This document shows, one piece after another, positions 1 to 8,422 of a stretch of DNA of 26,874 nt. Under the pieces are notes generated by a model. That model worked only from the letters and a program-made list of their open reading frames with translations, had not been told where the DNA came from and did not search any database. The stretch is from DASPJQ01 sp035299065. Lineage in GTDB: Bacteria > Bacteroidota > Bacteroidia > Flavobacteriales_D > UBA2798. The stretch spans positions 1 to 26,874 of the forward strand of contig DATGXI010000045.1 of the NCBI GenBank assembly GCA_035299065.1, given 5' to 3'. How positions within the stretch are numbered: the stretch's first letter is position 1; every line of letters begins with the position of its first letter. The position numbers and the translations under genes were made by a program.

Positions 1-136
1 AAACACTGTTCAATTTCTTTCCATCTACTTCAAATTCATGAAAAATATCTTTATCTTTTAACTTTTCATAATATGCCATTGACATTTTACGTGTAAAGTC
101 AAACGTGTCGGCAAGGGTATGTGATTGAGGGAGCAT
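1..136 (-). CDS. DinB-like protein, N-terminal part only (cut by window edge)
   Basis: A minus-strand reading frame starts at the ATG whose complement is 134-136 and runs open to the left edge of the window, giving 45 residues. It begins MLPQSHTLADTFDFTRK and continues with an acidic and lysine-rich stretch ending in VDGKKLNSV. This opening resembles Bacteroidota DinB-superfamily proteins (four-helix bundle, often metal-dependent), whose first helix typically reads xTFDFTRxL and is followed by a short motif near GKKLNS. The metal-binding histidines would lie beyond the window edge, so the family cannot be confirmed here. The gap of 61 bp to the lipoprotein gene upstream holds an A/T-rich repeat. 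Confidence 0.5.
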   Translation of the reverse strand, partial: MLPQSHTLADTFDFTRKMSMAYYEKLKDKDIFHEFEVDGKKLNSV

Positions 137-140
137 AGAA

Positions 141-166
141 GATTTAAAATATAAAATTTAAGATTT
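141..166. repeat. A/T-rich TTTAAGATT-family repeat, copy 1
   Basis: The gap between the DinB-like gene and the lipoprotein gene contains GATTTAAAAT followed by AAAATTTAAGATTT. The AATTTAAGATT core recurs at 9675-9705, 11091-11117 (inverted) and 21341-21368, always between genes or at gene ends. Confidence 0.5.
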
Positions 167-197
167 GACGGTTTTTAATTTTTTGATTTTTGTTTTT

Positions 198-833
198 TTA
201 TTCCCTGGCAAAAATTTCAATTCCTTCAGGACTTCCCCAGGCAAAAGCAATGGACCTGTCAACAAACGATTCCATGTCCTGCACCATAAAAAAACAGGCT
301 ACCTCAGGGCAATTAAGTCCACCCCAACTCATGGCTTTTTCCAATTTACCCGGCATAACAATTACAACATGTCCAAGTTTTGAATCGGTGTGAATAGCCA
401 ATACCGGTTTTCCCTTATTGGCAAGGTCCTGGGCTTCGTCAAGTGTTTTTTGTGACTTGGCAAGACCAAGGTTCCTCCATTTTGTACTACTGCGCACAAT
501 GGGATGAATGTTTTCAAAATCCACGTAATTCCCTTTAAGGCGAAAATCAGAAACCCCAAAATAATCGTGAATTGCTTTTGCAATAAAATACTTGCATTGT
601 AAATTATTTTCGGCCGTTTCCTTGCAATACCTGAACGATTCAAGTATCTCCTCCATAGTAATTTTCCCCTTGTTCTTTAAGGTGTCGCTCACACTAAGTG
701 TGTCCACCTCACCGTGTGCAATTACTGCTTCGGGATTCTCTTTTTCAATCACGGGTTCCTGTTCTTTGCTGTTCTCGGAACAGGAGAAAATAAAAACCGA
801 AACAAATAGCGATATACCAAGAATTCTGTGCAT
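198..833 (-). CDS. Lipoprotein with CHAP/NlpC-like Cys-His pair
   Basis: This is a 211-residue protein, with the start taken at the ATG complementary to 831-833 because it places a signal peptide at the N-terminus; an upstream in-frame ATG at 878 would add 15 residues before it. Residues 1-18 (MHRILGISLFVSVFIFSC) form a type II signal peptide with the lipid-modified Cys at 18, followed by an acidic low-complexity linker to about residue 55. Cys80 (NLQCKYF) and His155 (LGHVVIVMPG) are spaced and flanked like the catalytic Cys and His of CHAP/NlpC-P60 peptidases, with GHVVIV the most characteristic part. A peptidoglycan amidase role is therefore possible but unproven, and the sequence is too diverged to name a family firmly. 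It is divergent from rlmI. Confidence 0.6.
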   Translation of the reverse strand: MHRILGISLFVSVFIFSCSENSKEQEPVIEKENPEAVIAHGEVDTLSVSDTLKNKGKITMEEILESFRYCKETAENNLQCKYFIAKAIHDYFGVSDFRLKGNYVDFENIHPIVRSSTKWRNLGLAKSQKTLDEAQDLANKGKPVLAIHTDSKLGHVVIVMPGKLEKAMSWGGLNCPEVACFFMVQDMESFVDRSIAFAWGSPEGIEIFARE

Positions 834-912
834 TTTTGAGCCCATAATTATAGCCATTTTAACCAAGAATAGTGCCATTAGTTACAAACAAGACAAAGTC
901 CTAACACTGACA

Positions 913-2088
913 ATGAGTTATACCAAAATATATTTAAAGCCGGGCAAGGAAAAATCGTTGGAGCGTCAGCATCCGTGGGTTTTCTCAGGTGCATTGGCCC
1001 CGGGCCATGAAAAACTGGCAGATGGCACACTTGTAACACTTGTTGATAACTATAAACAAACCAGGGCTACCGGGTTCTACAGCCCTTCAAGTATTGCTAT
1101 TCGTGTACTGCACTTTGGTGAAACTAAAATTGACCAGGAGTTTTTTAGTCATAAACTAAAAGATGCGTTTGAATTGCGCAAAACCCTTCACCTTCCTGAA
1201 AAAAACAAAACCAACTGTTACCGGCTTGTTCATGGCGAGGGTGACGGTTTTCCGGGATTGATCATTGACGTTTATAACCATACGGCCGTTGTGCAATGTC
1301 ATACGGCCGGGTATTCAGGTTTTCTTACAGAAATAAAACATGCAGTAACTGAAAATTCGGCCGGTGAAATAAAATTTGTTTTTCACAAGAGTAAGGAAAG
1401 CAGTAAGGGAGAGGAACAAACCAGCGATGGATTTGTTGGAGAAAAGGGAGATGAAGAAATTGAAGTGGTTGAAAACGGAAACAAATTTTATGTAAATGTT
1501 GCTACCGGACAAAAAACCGGTTTCTTTCTTGACCAGCGCGATAACCGCGAATTACTTAAGCACTTCAGCAAACAAAAAAAGGTATTGAATACATTTTCAT
1601 ATTCAGGAGGATTTTCAGTTTATGCATTAGCTGCGGGAGCCAGCCATGTTACTTCAGTTGACATAAGTCAAAAAGCAATTGACTTGTGTGACAAAAATGT
1701 TGCTTTAAATGGTTTTAAAAATCATACTTCATTGGTGGCTGATGTTGTTGATCATATAAAAGAAGTGGGTAATGACTATGATGTAATTATACTGGATCCT
1801 CCTGCTTTTGCCAAGCATTTAAGCGCAAGACACAAAGCCGTGATTGGGTATAAACGCATAAATTCAGAAGCCATCAAAAAAATTAAACCCGGTGGAATTA
1901 TATTTACTTTTTCCTGTTCACAGGCAGTTGACAGGGAATTATTCGAATCAACTGTTTGTGCTGCTGCCATTGAAGCAGGCAGGAACGTTCAGATTTTACA
2001 TCGCATGAACCAGTGCGCTGATCATCCGGTAAGCATTTTTCACCCTGAAGGACATTATTTGAAAGGATTGGTTATTCATGTCCTATAG
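913..2088 (+). CDS. rlmI: Class I rRNA large-subunit methyltransferase, RlmI family
   Basis: A 391-residue protein close to the length of E. coli RlmI (396), a SAM-dependent enzyme forming m5C at position 1962 of 23S rRNA. The N-terminal PUA-like domain (about residues 1-80) opens with YLKPGKEKSLERQHPWVFSG, typical of the family. The Rossmann methyltransferase domain carries the SAM motif NTFSYSGGFS near residue 225, the DPPAF motif near 295 and FSCSQ near 333, which supplies the likely catalytic cysteine. The frame is open 321 bases further upstream, but that part lies antisense over the lipoprotein gene and lacks family similarity, so the ATG at 913 is preferred. It overlaps the next gene by 11 bases, indicating translational coupling. 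Confidence 0.9.
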   Translation: MSYTKIYLKPGKEKSLERQHPWVFSGALAPGHEKLADGTLVTLVDNYKQTRATGFYSPSSIAIRVLHFGETKIDQEFFSHKLKDAFELRKTLHLPEKNKTNCYRLVHGEGDGFPGLIIDVYNHTAVVQCHTAGYSGFLTEIKHAVTENSAGEIKFVFHKSKESSKGEEQTSDGFVGEKGDEEIEVVENGNKFYVNVATGQKTGFFLDQRDNRELLKHFSKQKKVLNTFSYSGGFSVYALAAGASHVTSVDISQKAIDLCDKNVALNGFKNHTSLVADVVDHIKEVGNDYDVIILDPPAFAKHLSARHKAVIGYKRINSEAIKKIKPGGIIFTFSCSQAVDRELFESTVCAAAIEAGRNVQILHRMNQCADHPVSIFHPEGHYLKGLVIHVL

Positions 2089-3460
2089 TGATGATGATAA
2101 CATTGTACTGCCTGAAAAAGGTGTTCTCTCCTATGGAGCTATACTCCGCATGACTCTTCCCGTAATGTTTGGCATGCTTGCCGAATTCATTGTGGCCATT
2201 ATTAATTCGGCCTTTTTAAGTCGCATTGATGAAGGCCCAAACCAGGGAAGTTCCATGGTAGCATCTGGAAATGCCAGCCTTTTATATATCACCATTATCA
2301 TGATTAGTTATGGCCTGGCCGGTGCTGCACAAATTTTAATAGCCAGACGTGACGGAGAAAAAAACACAAAAGGCATTGCAGAAACCATGTGGAATACATT
2401 TGTGCTGGTTGGTATTTTACATGTTGTCTTATTTATTGCTATAAAATTTGGCAGTCGTTATTTATTTGATGCTGCAGTTGCATCGCCCGTAGTTGAGGAA
2501 AAAATGAATGCATTCATGGGCATTCGTTCCTATGGAATTTTTTTCAGCATTCTTGAAATGGGATTTTTTGCTTATTACACAGGTACTGGAAAAACGCTGC
2601 CTGTTATGTTTGCAACCATTGTGCAAGGGGCAACCAATTTCCTGTTTGACTATTGCTTGATATTTGGTCATTTTGGTTTTCCTGAAATGGGCCTCGAAGG
2701 TGCTGCATGGTCGACTACTATTTCTGACGGCTGTGCAGGATTAACATATGTGTTGTTTTTTGTTTTTTCGAAAAAAGACATTGAAATAAAGCGTTTTTTT
2801 AAAAATAAAGTTTCAGGAGTGCGCATCAGGGAAATTGTTAAACTGGGAATACCGTTAATTGGCCAGGGATTTGTTTCGGTTGGATCGTGGACCATTTTCT
2901 TTTTTATGATTGAGAATATGGGTCAAAAGCAAATTGAAATATCTCAAACAATACGCAATTTCTATTATATATGCCTGGCATCGGTACTTTCATTTGGTAC
3001 TGTAACCAAAACAATTGTAAGTAAATTACTGGCCGAAAAACGGGTTGATGACATTAAGCCCACCATGAAACGCATTATAGGTTGCAGTTTGTTTTGCACA
3101 TTCGTGTTTACGCATGCCAATTTCTTTTATCCGGCCGTGGTTATACCCATTATTAATAGCCACGCTGAAATTTTACAGGACACCATTCTTACACTTCAAC
3201 TTGTATCGCTGGCTATGGTCATGTTTGCTGTATCGGTGGCACTTATAAGTATGATTTCAGGTGCCGGTGACACCAAGGCATCGTTCATGATCGAGTTCAT
3301 TTCCATTTTATTATATACCATTATGGGTTGGCTGGTTACAGTGGTTTATCCACAGCCCATTTACCTGGTTTGGTGCATAGAATACGTGTACTTTTGTTTC
3401 ATGATTTTGTTAGCTTTACTATATTTGCGAAGAGGAACCTGGAAGAGTATTAAAATTTGA
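2078..3460 (+). CDS. MATE family efflux transporter
   Basis: A 460-residue, strongly hydrophobic protein with about 12 predicted membrane segments, the usual size of MATE exporters. These move cationic drugs or metabolites out of the cell using a Na+ or H+ gradient. Characteristic features are the N-terminal block ILRMTLPVMFGMLAEFIVAI with an IINSAFLSRI turn, a glycine/proline-rich second bundle (KLGIPLIGQGFVSVGSWTI), and ISGAGDTKASFMIE near the C-terminus, comparable to the GxGDT segment of the family. Substrate cannot be predicted. The start codon lies inside the last codons of rlmI, and fmt follows 37 bases downstream on the same strand, so the three genes probably form one transcript. Confidence 0.88.
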   Translation: MSYSDDDNIVLPEKGVLSYGAILRMTLPVMFGMLAEFIVAIINSAFLSRIDEGPNQGSSMVASGNASLLYITIIMISYGLAGAAQILIARRDGEKNTKGIAETMWNTFVLVGILHVVLFIAIKFGSRYLFDAAVASPVVEEKMNAFMGIRSYGIFFSILEMGFFAYYTGTGKTLPVMFATIVQGATNFLFDYCLIFGHFGFPEMGLEGAAWSTTISDGCAGLTYVLFFVFSKKDIEIKRFFKNKVSGVRIREIVKLGIPLIGQGFVSVGSWTIFFFMIENMGQKQIEISQTIRNFYYICLASVLSFGTVTKTIVSKLLAEKRVDDIKPTMKRIIGCSLFCTFVFTHANFFYPAVVIPIINSHAEILQDTILTLQLVSLAMVMFAVSVALISMISGAGDTKASFMIEFISILLYTIMGWLVTVVYPQPIYLVWCIEYVYFCFMILLALLYLRRGTWKSIKI

Positions 3461-3497
3461 ATCACATACAGTACCGATGTGCTAAAAAAAACAAAAA

Positions 3498-4472
3498 ATG
3501 GCCGATCAAAAAAATATTGTTTTTATGGGAACTCCTGCATTTGCAGTTGAGTCGCTAAAACAATTGATGGAAAGCGGCATTACTGTTAAAGCCGTTATTA
3601 CCGTTCCCGATAAGCCTTCAGGGCGTGGGTTAAAACTGGTTCCATCAGCTGTAAAAGAATTTGCGGTGCAGCATAATTTGCCCGTATTGCAACCCGAGAA
3701 ATTAAAAGATGAGGCTTTTATAAAACAACTTCAAACCATAAATGCTGACCTGTTTGTAGTTGTTGCTTTTCGCATGTTACCTGAAGTGGTTTGGACCATG
3801 CCTAAACTAGGCACCATTAATTTACATGGATCTTTATTACCGCAATACCGGGGGGCTGCACCCATTAACTGGGCTGTGATCAATGGTGATACCAAAACAG
3901 GAGCAACAACGTTTTTTATTGAAAAGGAAATTGATACCGGAAAAATAATTGATTCGGTTGAAATTCCTATTGCGTATACTGACAATGCGGGTACTGTTCA
4001 TGACGCCATGATGGTAAAAGGCGCTGAATTGCTGGTAAAAACGGTAAACAGCATTTTTGCGGGAACAGCCAAAGCAAAAGAACAACAGGCCTTTTTTGGG
4101 AATGAAAACGAATTAAAACCTGCAACCAAAATATTTAAAGACACATGCAAAATAACGTGGACTGATAAAGGTGAAAAAATATACAATTTAATTCGGGGGC
4201 TTAGCCCTTACCCTGCTGCTTACTCGGATTATTATGACGAAAAAAACGAGCCACATAATGTGAAAATTTTTGAAGCGACTTTTACTGAGCAGGCACACAA
4301 ACACGTTCCGGGTTTTATTGCAACTGATAACAAGAGCTATTTACACATTTATTGTGCAGATGGTTATTTAAATGTACTTAGCCTGCAATTTCCGGGAAAA
4401 AAAAGAATGAAAACCGATGAACTATTAAGGGGGTATAAGTTTAAAGGCGAACGTTTTGCTTTGGCTCGGTAA
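3498..4472 (+). CDS. fmt: Methionyl-tRNA formyltransferase
   Basis: A 324-residue protein that formylates Met-tRNAfMet with 10-formyl-tetrahydrofolate for translation initiation. The N-terminal Rossmann-like domain begins IVFMGTPAFAVESL and has the conserved block LHGSLLPQYRGAAPINWAV near residues 109-125, including the catalytic His and the SLLPxYRGAAP loop. The later EIDTGKI segment supplies the catalytic Asp. Residues from about 205 onward form the smaller C-terminal tRNA-binding domain. Length and motif order match the family with no sign of damage. It is last in the rlmI-MATE-fmt group and converges on the membrane protein gene, separated by 53 bp without a clear terminator hairpin. Confidence 0.95.
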   Translation: MADQKNIVFMGTPAFAVESLKQLMESGITVKAVITVPDKPSGRGLKLVPSAVKEFAVQHNLPVLQPEKLKDEAFIKQLQTINADLFVVVAFRMLPEVVWTMPKLGTINLHGSLLPQYRGAAPINWAVINGDTKTGATTFFIEKEIDTGKIIDSVEIPIAYTDNAGTVHDAMMVKGAELLVKTVNSIFAGTAKAKEQQAFFGNENELKPATKIFKDTCKITWTDKGEKIYNLIRGLSPYPAAYSDYYDEKNEPHNVKIFEATFTEQAHKHVPGFIATDNKSYLHIYCADGYLNVLSLQFPGKKRMKTDELLRGYKFKGERFALAR

Positions 4473-4525
4473 TTATTTTAGTTAAAAAACAACCAGTTCC
4501 TGTAACATTCTCCTTACCAACCCGG

Positions 4526-6325
4526 CTATTTCAATTTATAAACCTTAATGCTTAAATTCCTTAAGCTGAACGCACATTTTTGAAGGTTAACAATATGCAC
4601 ATATAATTTGTCTTTTTTATTCTTTAAGGCCGGAATATTCCGTGTAAAACGCACTTGCGCATTCGTCCAATCATTCCTTATCCATTCCAACGGCATTGCA
4701 TCATAGTGAATCACTTTTTCATTTTCATCGGTCGTAAAAAAAACAAGTCCTGCCGAAAAAGGGATCTTATTGCACTGAATAATACCATCAAAACACAGTT
4801 GCAGTTCATGGCCGGTTAATGCCGAATCAACAACCGAGTATAAAAGATAAAATTCATTTACGCAGGTTAAGGTGTTTGGTAATTTTTCTGAATAAAACAA
4901 TTGTTTTCCGCGTGGCTTTCTTCGCTTCACAACCAGGTAATCCGAATAACCGGCAGAATCAATTATGGAATACTCCTTTTTAAAATGCGGGTATTCCTGC
5001 CTCATCAAAAAATTAATGTCGTTCTTATGGTTTACCCATTCAGCCGAATGAATGGGCTGCAGCGCGTTTTCATCATCAAAACCATAAAACAACCAGGCCA
5101 TATCAAACTTACCACCCACCGTTATTTGTTCGTTTGATTGCTTCTCTATTGCTTTTACCATGGTATAACAACCGCTTACCATACTTTCATCAGGCCATTG
5201 CTTAAAATGTGTTGTATTTAACCTTAACAGGGAACCTGCCGGGACAATCAGTATTGGCAAAAACAAAACAAACCAATAGCTGCTGTAAGCTATAAGTGCA
5301 TCTACCAAAAAACCCGCTGCCAGAAAAAACAAAGGAATAAAATACAAGCCAACCCTATCAGCAGGAAAATTCACACCCAATACATACGATTGTATATAAA
5401 CAACAAAAAAAGTGCCTGACAATAAAAAACCGGCAACAACCATAGCTGAGAGCCCACGTTTAAAAAACACAAAAAGAGACAGGGCACCGCTCAATACAAA
5501 AAAAATACAAACCCATGCAACAACACCCCAATGGTGCGTACCTGTTTGCAGGTCAAGCAATGAATTCAGGGTTACGGGTATAAACCCATCAGATGAACCA
5601 TACAGGAGCGCTCCTTCTTTTTTTAACTTAAGCGCATACATGCTCCAGAATAAAACTGGCAAAACACCCAATAGCAAAAAACCAATGATGTAAACAAGAC
5701 GCGGCTTATTTTTATTTGCATATAAAAACGTGATTGCTTTATAGGCTAGTATACATAACATGACCACAAAAAATGATAACAATGCAAGGTTTGAACTTAA
5801 TGCAAGCATGCCTGCCAGTATAGCCATTGTGAAATTTTTTAGCCTGGAATTTTGAGTAAACAACATGACATAATAAATTGCCATGAGCAAAAACGCCATG
5901 GATAGGCCATAGCCGCGACACATACCAAAAAATTCTACCAGGTAGTCGGCACTTAAAAGCGTTATTCCCAGAAAAAAGGCAAGCACATTGTTTTTTATAA
6001 ATCCAGTTATTTTTTTTGTATAAAAGGCAAATAGAATAAAAGCAAGCAGGTTGGGCAACCGCAAAGCAAACAGGCTTTTTCCAAACAAATTGAAACAGCC
6101 AAATGAAAGAAAGGAATTTAAAAAATGGTTGTTGGCATCATAGCCTGCATAAAATGGTACAAACTTACCTGTATTGATAAACCTGAAAAACGTAACGGCC
6201 TCATCGTGTACAACCGGAACAAGAATTGCTCTGACAAGCAAATAAACAAATACCATTGTGGCAAACAGGAAATAAATAACGGGAAGCGATTTTGTTGCCG
6301 GTGATTTAGGAAAGGTGATTGACAT
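4526..6325 (-). CDS. Polytopic membrane protein, GT-C glycosyltransferase-like
   Basis: A 599-residue protein with a first membrane segment at about residues 14-36, followed by an acidic HDEA motif (Asp41-Glu42) in the first outside loop and a second polar patch, YDANNHFLN, near residue 62. This layout, with around ten further hydrophobic segments to residue 370 and a soluble C-terminal region of about 220 residues, fits GT-C fold transferases (GT39/PMT-like), where the acidic residues of the first loop bind the lipid-linked sugar donor and metal. Substrate is not deducible. It lies 50 bases downstream of the KdsC-like phosphatase on the same strand, which is consistent with a cell-envelope polysaccharide role, but that link is inference. 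Confidence 0.65.
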   Translation of the reverse strand: MSITFPKSPATKSLPVIYFLFATMVFVYLLVRAILVPVVHDEAVTFFRFINTGKFVPFYAGYDANNHFLNSFLSFGCFNLFGKSLFALRLPNLLAFILFAFYTKKITGFIKNNVLAFFLGITLLSADYLVEFFGMCRGYGLSMAFLLMAIYYVMLFTQNSRLKNFTMAILAGMLALSSNLALLSFFVVMLCILAYKAITFLYANKNKPRLVYIIGFLLLGVLPVLFWSMYALKLKKEGALLYGSSDGFIPVTLNSLLDLQTGTHHWGVVAWVCIFFVLSGALSLFVFFKRGLSAMVVAGFLLSGTFFVVYIQSYVLGVNFPADRVGLYFIPLFFLAAGFLVDALIAYSSYWFVLFLPILIVPAGSLLRLNTTHFKQWPDESMVSGCYTMVKAIEKQSNEQITVGGKFDMAWLFYGFDDENALQPIHSAEWVNHKNDINFLMRQEYPHFKKEYSIIDSAGYSDYLVVKRRKPRGKQLFYSEKLPNTLTCVNEFYLLYSVVDSALTGHELQLCFDGIIQCNKIPFSAGLVFFTTDENEKVIHYDAMPLEWIRNDWTNAQVRFTRNIPALKNKKDKLYVHIVNLQKCAFSLRNLSIKVYKLK

Positions 6326-6375
6326 AATCGGATAAACTAAACGCAGGCATGGGTTGACTTATTGCCCTCTTCGGT

Positions 6376-7044
6376 TCATTTCAGGTACCCGTCAATCAAT
6401 TCGCGCAAACACCCTTCTCCACCTTTTGCTTTCAGAATAACATGGGCAATGCGTTTCACTTCATCCACTGCATCGTTAGGGCAGGCAATTAAGCCACAAA
6501 GCTTCATAACCGCAATATCATTCAGATCATCGCCAATATACATCACGTCTTTGGTTTCAATCTTGTATTCCTTACACTTACGTTTCAGTGTCTCATCTTT
6601 TGGCTCACTGCTGATCTCGGCAAAATCAAGATCAAGAATTGTTTTGCGTTTGGTAAGTATATTTACGTGTACACTGTGTGAAATAATGCCTATAATAAAT
6701 TTCCCGTTCTTTTTTAATTGCTTGATGGCATAACCATCCTTTACATTAAAGGACTTTATTTCATCACCATTTTCAGTATAGGTTATTTCTCCTTTTGTGA
6801 GCACACCATCTACATCCATTACCAGCATTTTGATTGGATACTCACGTATTTGTGAAACCTTCATGAGCGGAGCCTTGATAAGCGAATCAATGGTTACATT
6901 AAAATAGTCAGAAAGACTAATCAGCGTATCGGGTTTTGGCCTGAAAATATCAGATATGTCGCAACGTAATTTATCGGCAAGTTCGCTAAGGTCGATGCGG
7001 TGCTCGTTGCAAAGGATTTCGATATTTTGTTGGTAGCGATTCAT
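6376..7044 (-). CDS. HTH-HAD fusion: XRE-like domain plus KdsC-type phosphatase
   Basis: A 222-residue protein with two parts. Residues 5-57 look like an XRE-type helix-turn-helix (IDLSELADKLRCDISDIFR, then LISLSDYFNVTIDSLI) with a shortened segment after the recognition helix. Residues 70-222 are a HAD phosphatase of the KdsC/YrbI group: motif I DVDGVLT with Asp77 and Asp79, a motif II serine in IISHS near 122, a lysine in the 148-155 region, and motif IV GDDLND with Asp172, Asp173 and Asp176. KdsC removes phosphate from Kdo-8-phosphate in LPS synthesis. Motif II lacks the usual TGR-type ending, so the substrate may differ. The HTH could be regulatory or merely a protein-contact module. Confidence 0.75.
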   Translation of the reverse strand: MNRYQQNIEILCNEHRIDLSELADKLRCDISDIFRPKPDTLISLSDYFNVTIDSLIKAPLMKVSQIREYPIKMLVMDVDGVLTKGEITYTENGDEIKSFNVKDGYAIKQLKKNGKFIIGIISHSVHVNILTKRKTILDLDFAEISSEPKDETLKRKCKEYKIETKDVMYIGDDLNDIAVMKLCGLIACPNDAVDEVKRIAHVILKAKGGEGCLRELIDGYLK

Positions 7045-7078
7045 AGTACAGAGTATTGAGATGTGAGTATTGAGATGA
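7044..7078. repeat. Short repeats upstream of the KdsC-like gene
   Basis: Two adjacent 14-bp units, GAGTATTGAGATG plus one variable base, occupy 7051-7064 and 7065-7078. The first overlaps TAGTACAGAGTATT (7044-7057), which is found again exactly at 19481-19494. The remaining gap to paaE (7079-7207) is A/T-rich with no coding potential that I can see. Confidence 0.5.
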
Positions 7079-7207
7079 GTGACAGTGGGTGTGGTAAAAA
7101 GGGTGTGACCAAAATTTATTACTTCCGTATATACTTTTACTAATTATTCCAACCAAAATTCCTTAAAACAACCCCACTCTCTTCTCAAATGTTATTTCAG
7201 CACTGGA

Positions 7208-8272
7208 CTAAAGAACATCAAAGTCCACAATCAACCTCTCGGTCAATGGATGGCTCTGGCAGGTCAAAATAAATCCATCGTTCACTTCCTCATCGCTAAG
7301 GGCATAATTCATGTCCATTTTTGCTTTGCCTTCAACAATTTTTGCGCGGCAGGTACAACATACAGCACCTTTACATGAAAAGGGAGCATCGCCCCCGGCT
7401 TTAATGGCGGCATCCAATATACTCATTCCTTTTCCGCTCAAATCAAAAGTTACCTCATCGCCATTGATGATGGTTGTTACTTTTGACATCCCATTGAAGT
7501 CAGCAACATCTTTTGCTTCCTGTTTTAATTTTACCGGTGTGGTAAACAATTCAAAATGAATTTTTGCTTTATCTACTTTATTGGCTTTAAGCGTTTCGCT
7601 CACAGCCATGATCATTTCTTCAGGACCACATATAAAAAACTCATCGTTTGACGATAAATTATATTTTGCATCCAACTCTTTACACTTTGCCGAATCAATT
7701 CGACCACTGAATAGTTTATCGCCCAAATCCTGGCGAGAATAAACGTATGTTACCGTAAGTTTTGAATATTTGTTTTTTAATTCTTCGATTTCGCTCTTGA
7801 AAATAACCGAATTCTCATCTTTATTTCCATAAATCAAGTGAAAGCTGCTGTTAGGCTCAACCTGCAAAACCGATTTTAAAATGGAAAGAATGGGTGTAAT
7901 TCCACTTCCTGCTGCAAACCCAACATATTTTTTTGTATTTCCTGGTTTTAATTCAGTGAAAAAATTTCCGGTTGGCGTCATTGTTTCCAACACGTCACCT
8001 TCTTTTAACGACTTATTTGCAAAAGCAGAAAATGCTCCGTTTGGAACTTCTTTGACTGCAACCTTTAACCCTTCGCCATTGTACGGGCTTGAGCAAATTG
8101 AATACGAGCGCCTGATTTCCTGGCCCTTTTCAATAATTTTAAAGGTAAGGTACTGGCCCTGTTTATATGAAAAAACCGATGCCTTATCTTGTGGAACTTC
8201 CAACTCAATACACACAGCATCTGCGGTTTGGCGAACAATTTTTTTAACTTTTAAAGCGTGGAACGATGACAT
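7208..8272 (-). CDS. paaE: Phenylacetyl-CoA epoxidase reductase subunit PaaE
   Basis: A 354-residue NAD(P)H-dependent reductase that feeds electrons to the PaaABC oxygenase, which epoxidises phenylacetyl-CoA. Domains in order: an FAD-binding barrel with RRSYSICSSP near residue 55, an NAD(P)-binding domain with GFAAGSGITPILSI near residue 120, and a C-terminal plant-type [2Fe-2S] ferredoxin with FSCKGAVCCTCRAK (Cys-x4-Cys-x2-Cys) and the fourth ligand in LTCQSHP. All cofactor motifs are intact. It is transcribed away from paaABCD across a 150-bp shared control region, rather than being the last gene of the same operon as in E. coli. Confidence 0.93.
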   Translation of the reverse strand: MSSFHALKVKKIVRQTADAVCIELEVPQDKASVFSYKQGQYLTFKIIEKGQEIRRSYSICSSPYNGEGLKVAVKEVPNGAFSAFANKSLKEGDVLETMTPTGNFFTELKPGNTKKYVGFAAGSGITPILSILKSVLQVEPNSSFHLIYGNKDENSVIFKSEIEELKNKYSKLTVTYVYSRQDLGDKLFSGRIDSAKCKELDAKYNLSSNDEFFICGPEEMIMAVSETLKANKVDKAKIHFELFTTPVKLKQEAKDVADFNGMSKVTTIINGDEVTFDLSGKGMSILDAAIKAGGDAPFSCKGAVCCTCRAKIVEGKAKMDMNYALSDEEVNDGFILTCQSHPLTERLIVDFDVL

Positions 8273-8294
8273 TTTAGCTATATTTCTTGAGGGG

Positions 8295-8302
8295 CAAAAA
8301 TA
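8295..8302 (-). promoter_or_regulatory. Candidate -7 box for paaE
   Basis: On the minus strand this reads TATTTTTG, an exact match to the Bacteroidota -7 consensus TAnnTTTG, 23 bases before the paaE start. No convincing TTTG -33 box is found at the expected spacing, so support is partial. On the plus strand the best paaA candidate is TAAACTTG at 8399-8406, one mismatch from consensus. Confidence 0.35.
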
Positions 8303-8422
8303 GGAGTTTTTCAGCTATATAGACCATTTGCACGGGTGTTTCGTTGGATTTTGTTAACTATACTGTCAAAAATCATATTTCAGGAATGATTATCTTAGTA
8401 AACTTGCAAAACAAAACGCATT

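Noticed and set aside
592..912. Upstream extension of the rlmI frame
   Set aside because: It runs antisense over the lipoprotein gene, is serine/phenylalanine-rich, and is not part of the RlmI family; the ATG at 913 gives the expected N-terminus.
4473..4525. Rho-independent terminator between fmt and the membrane-protein gene
   Set aside because: No GC-rich stem followed by a T-run could be found in the convergent 53-bp gap on either strand.
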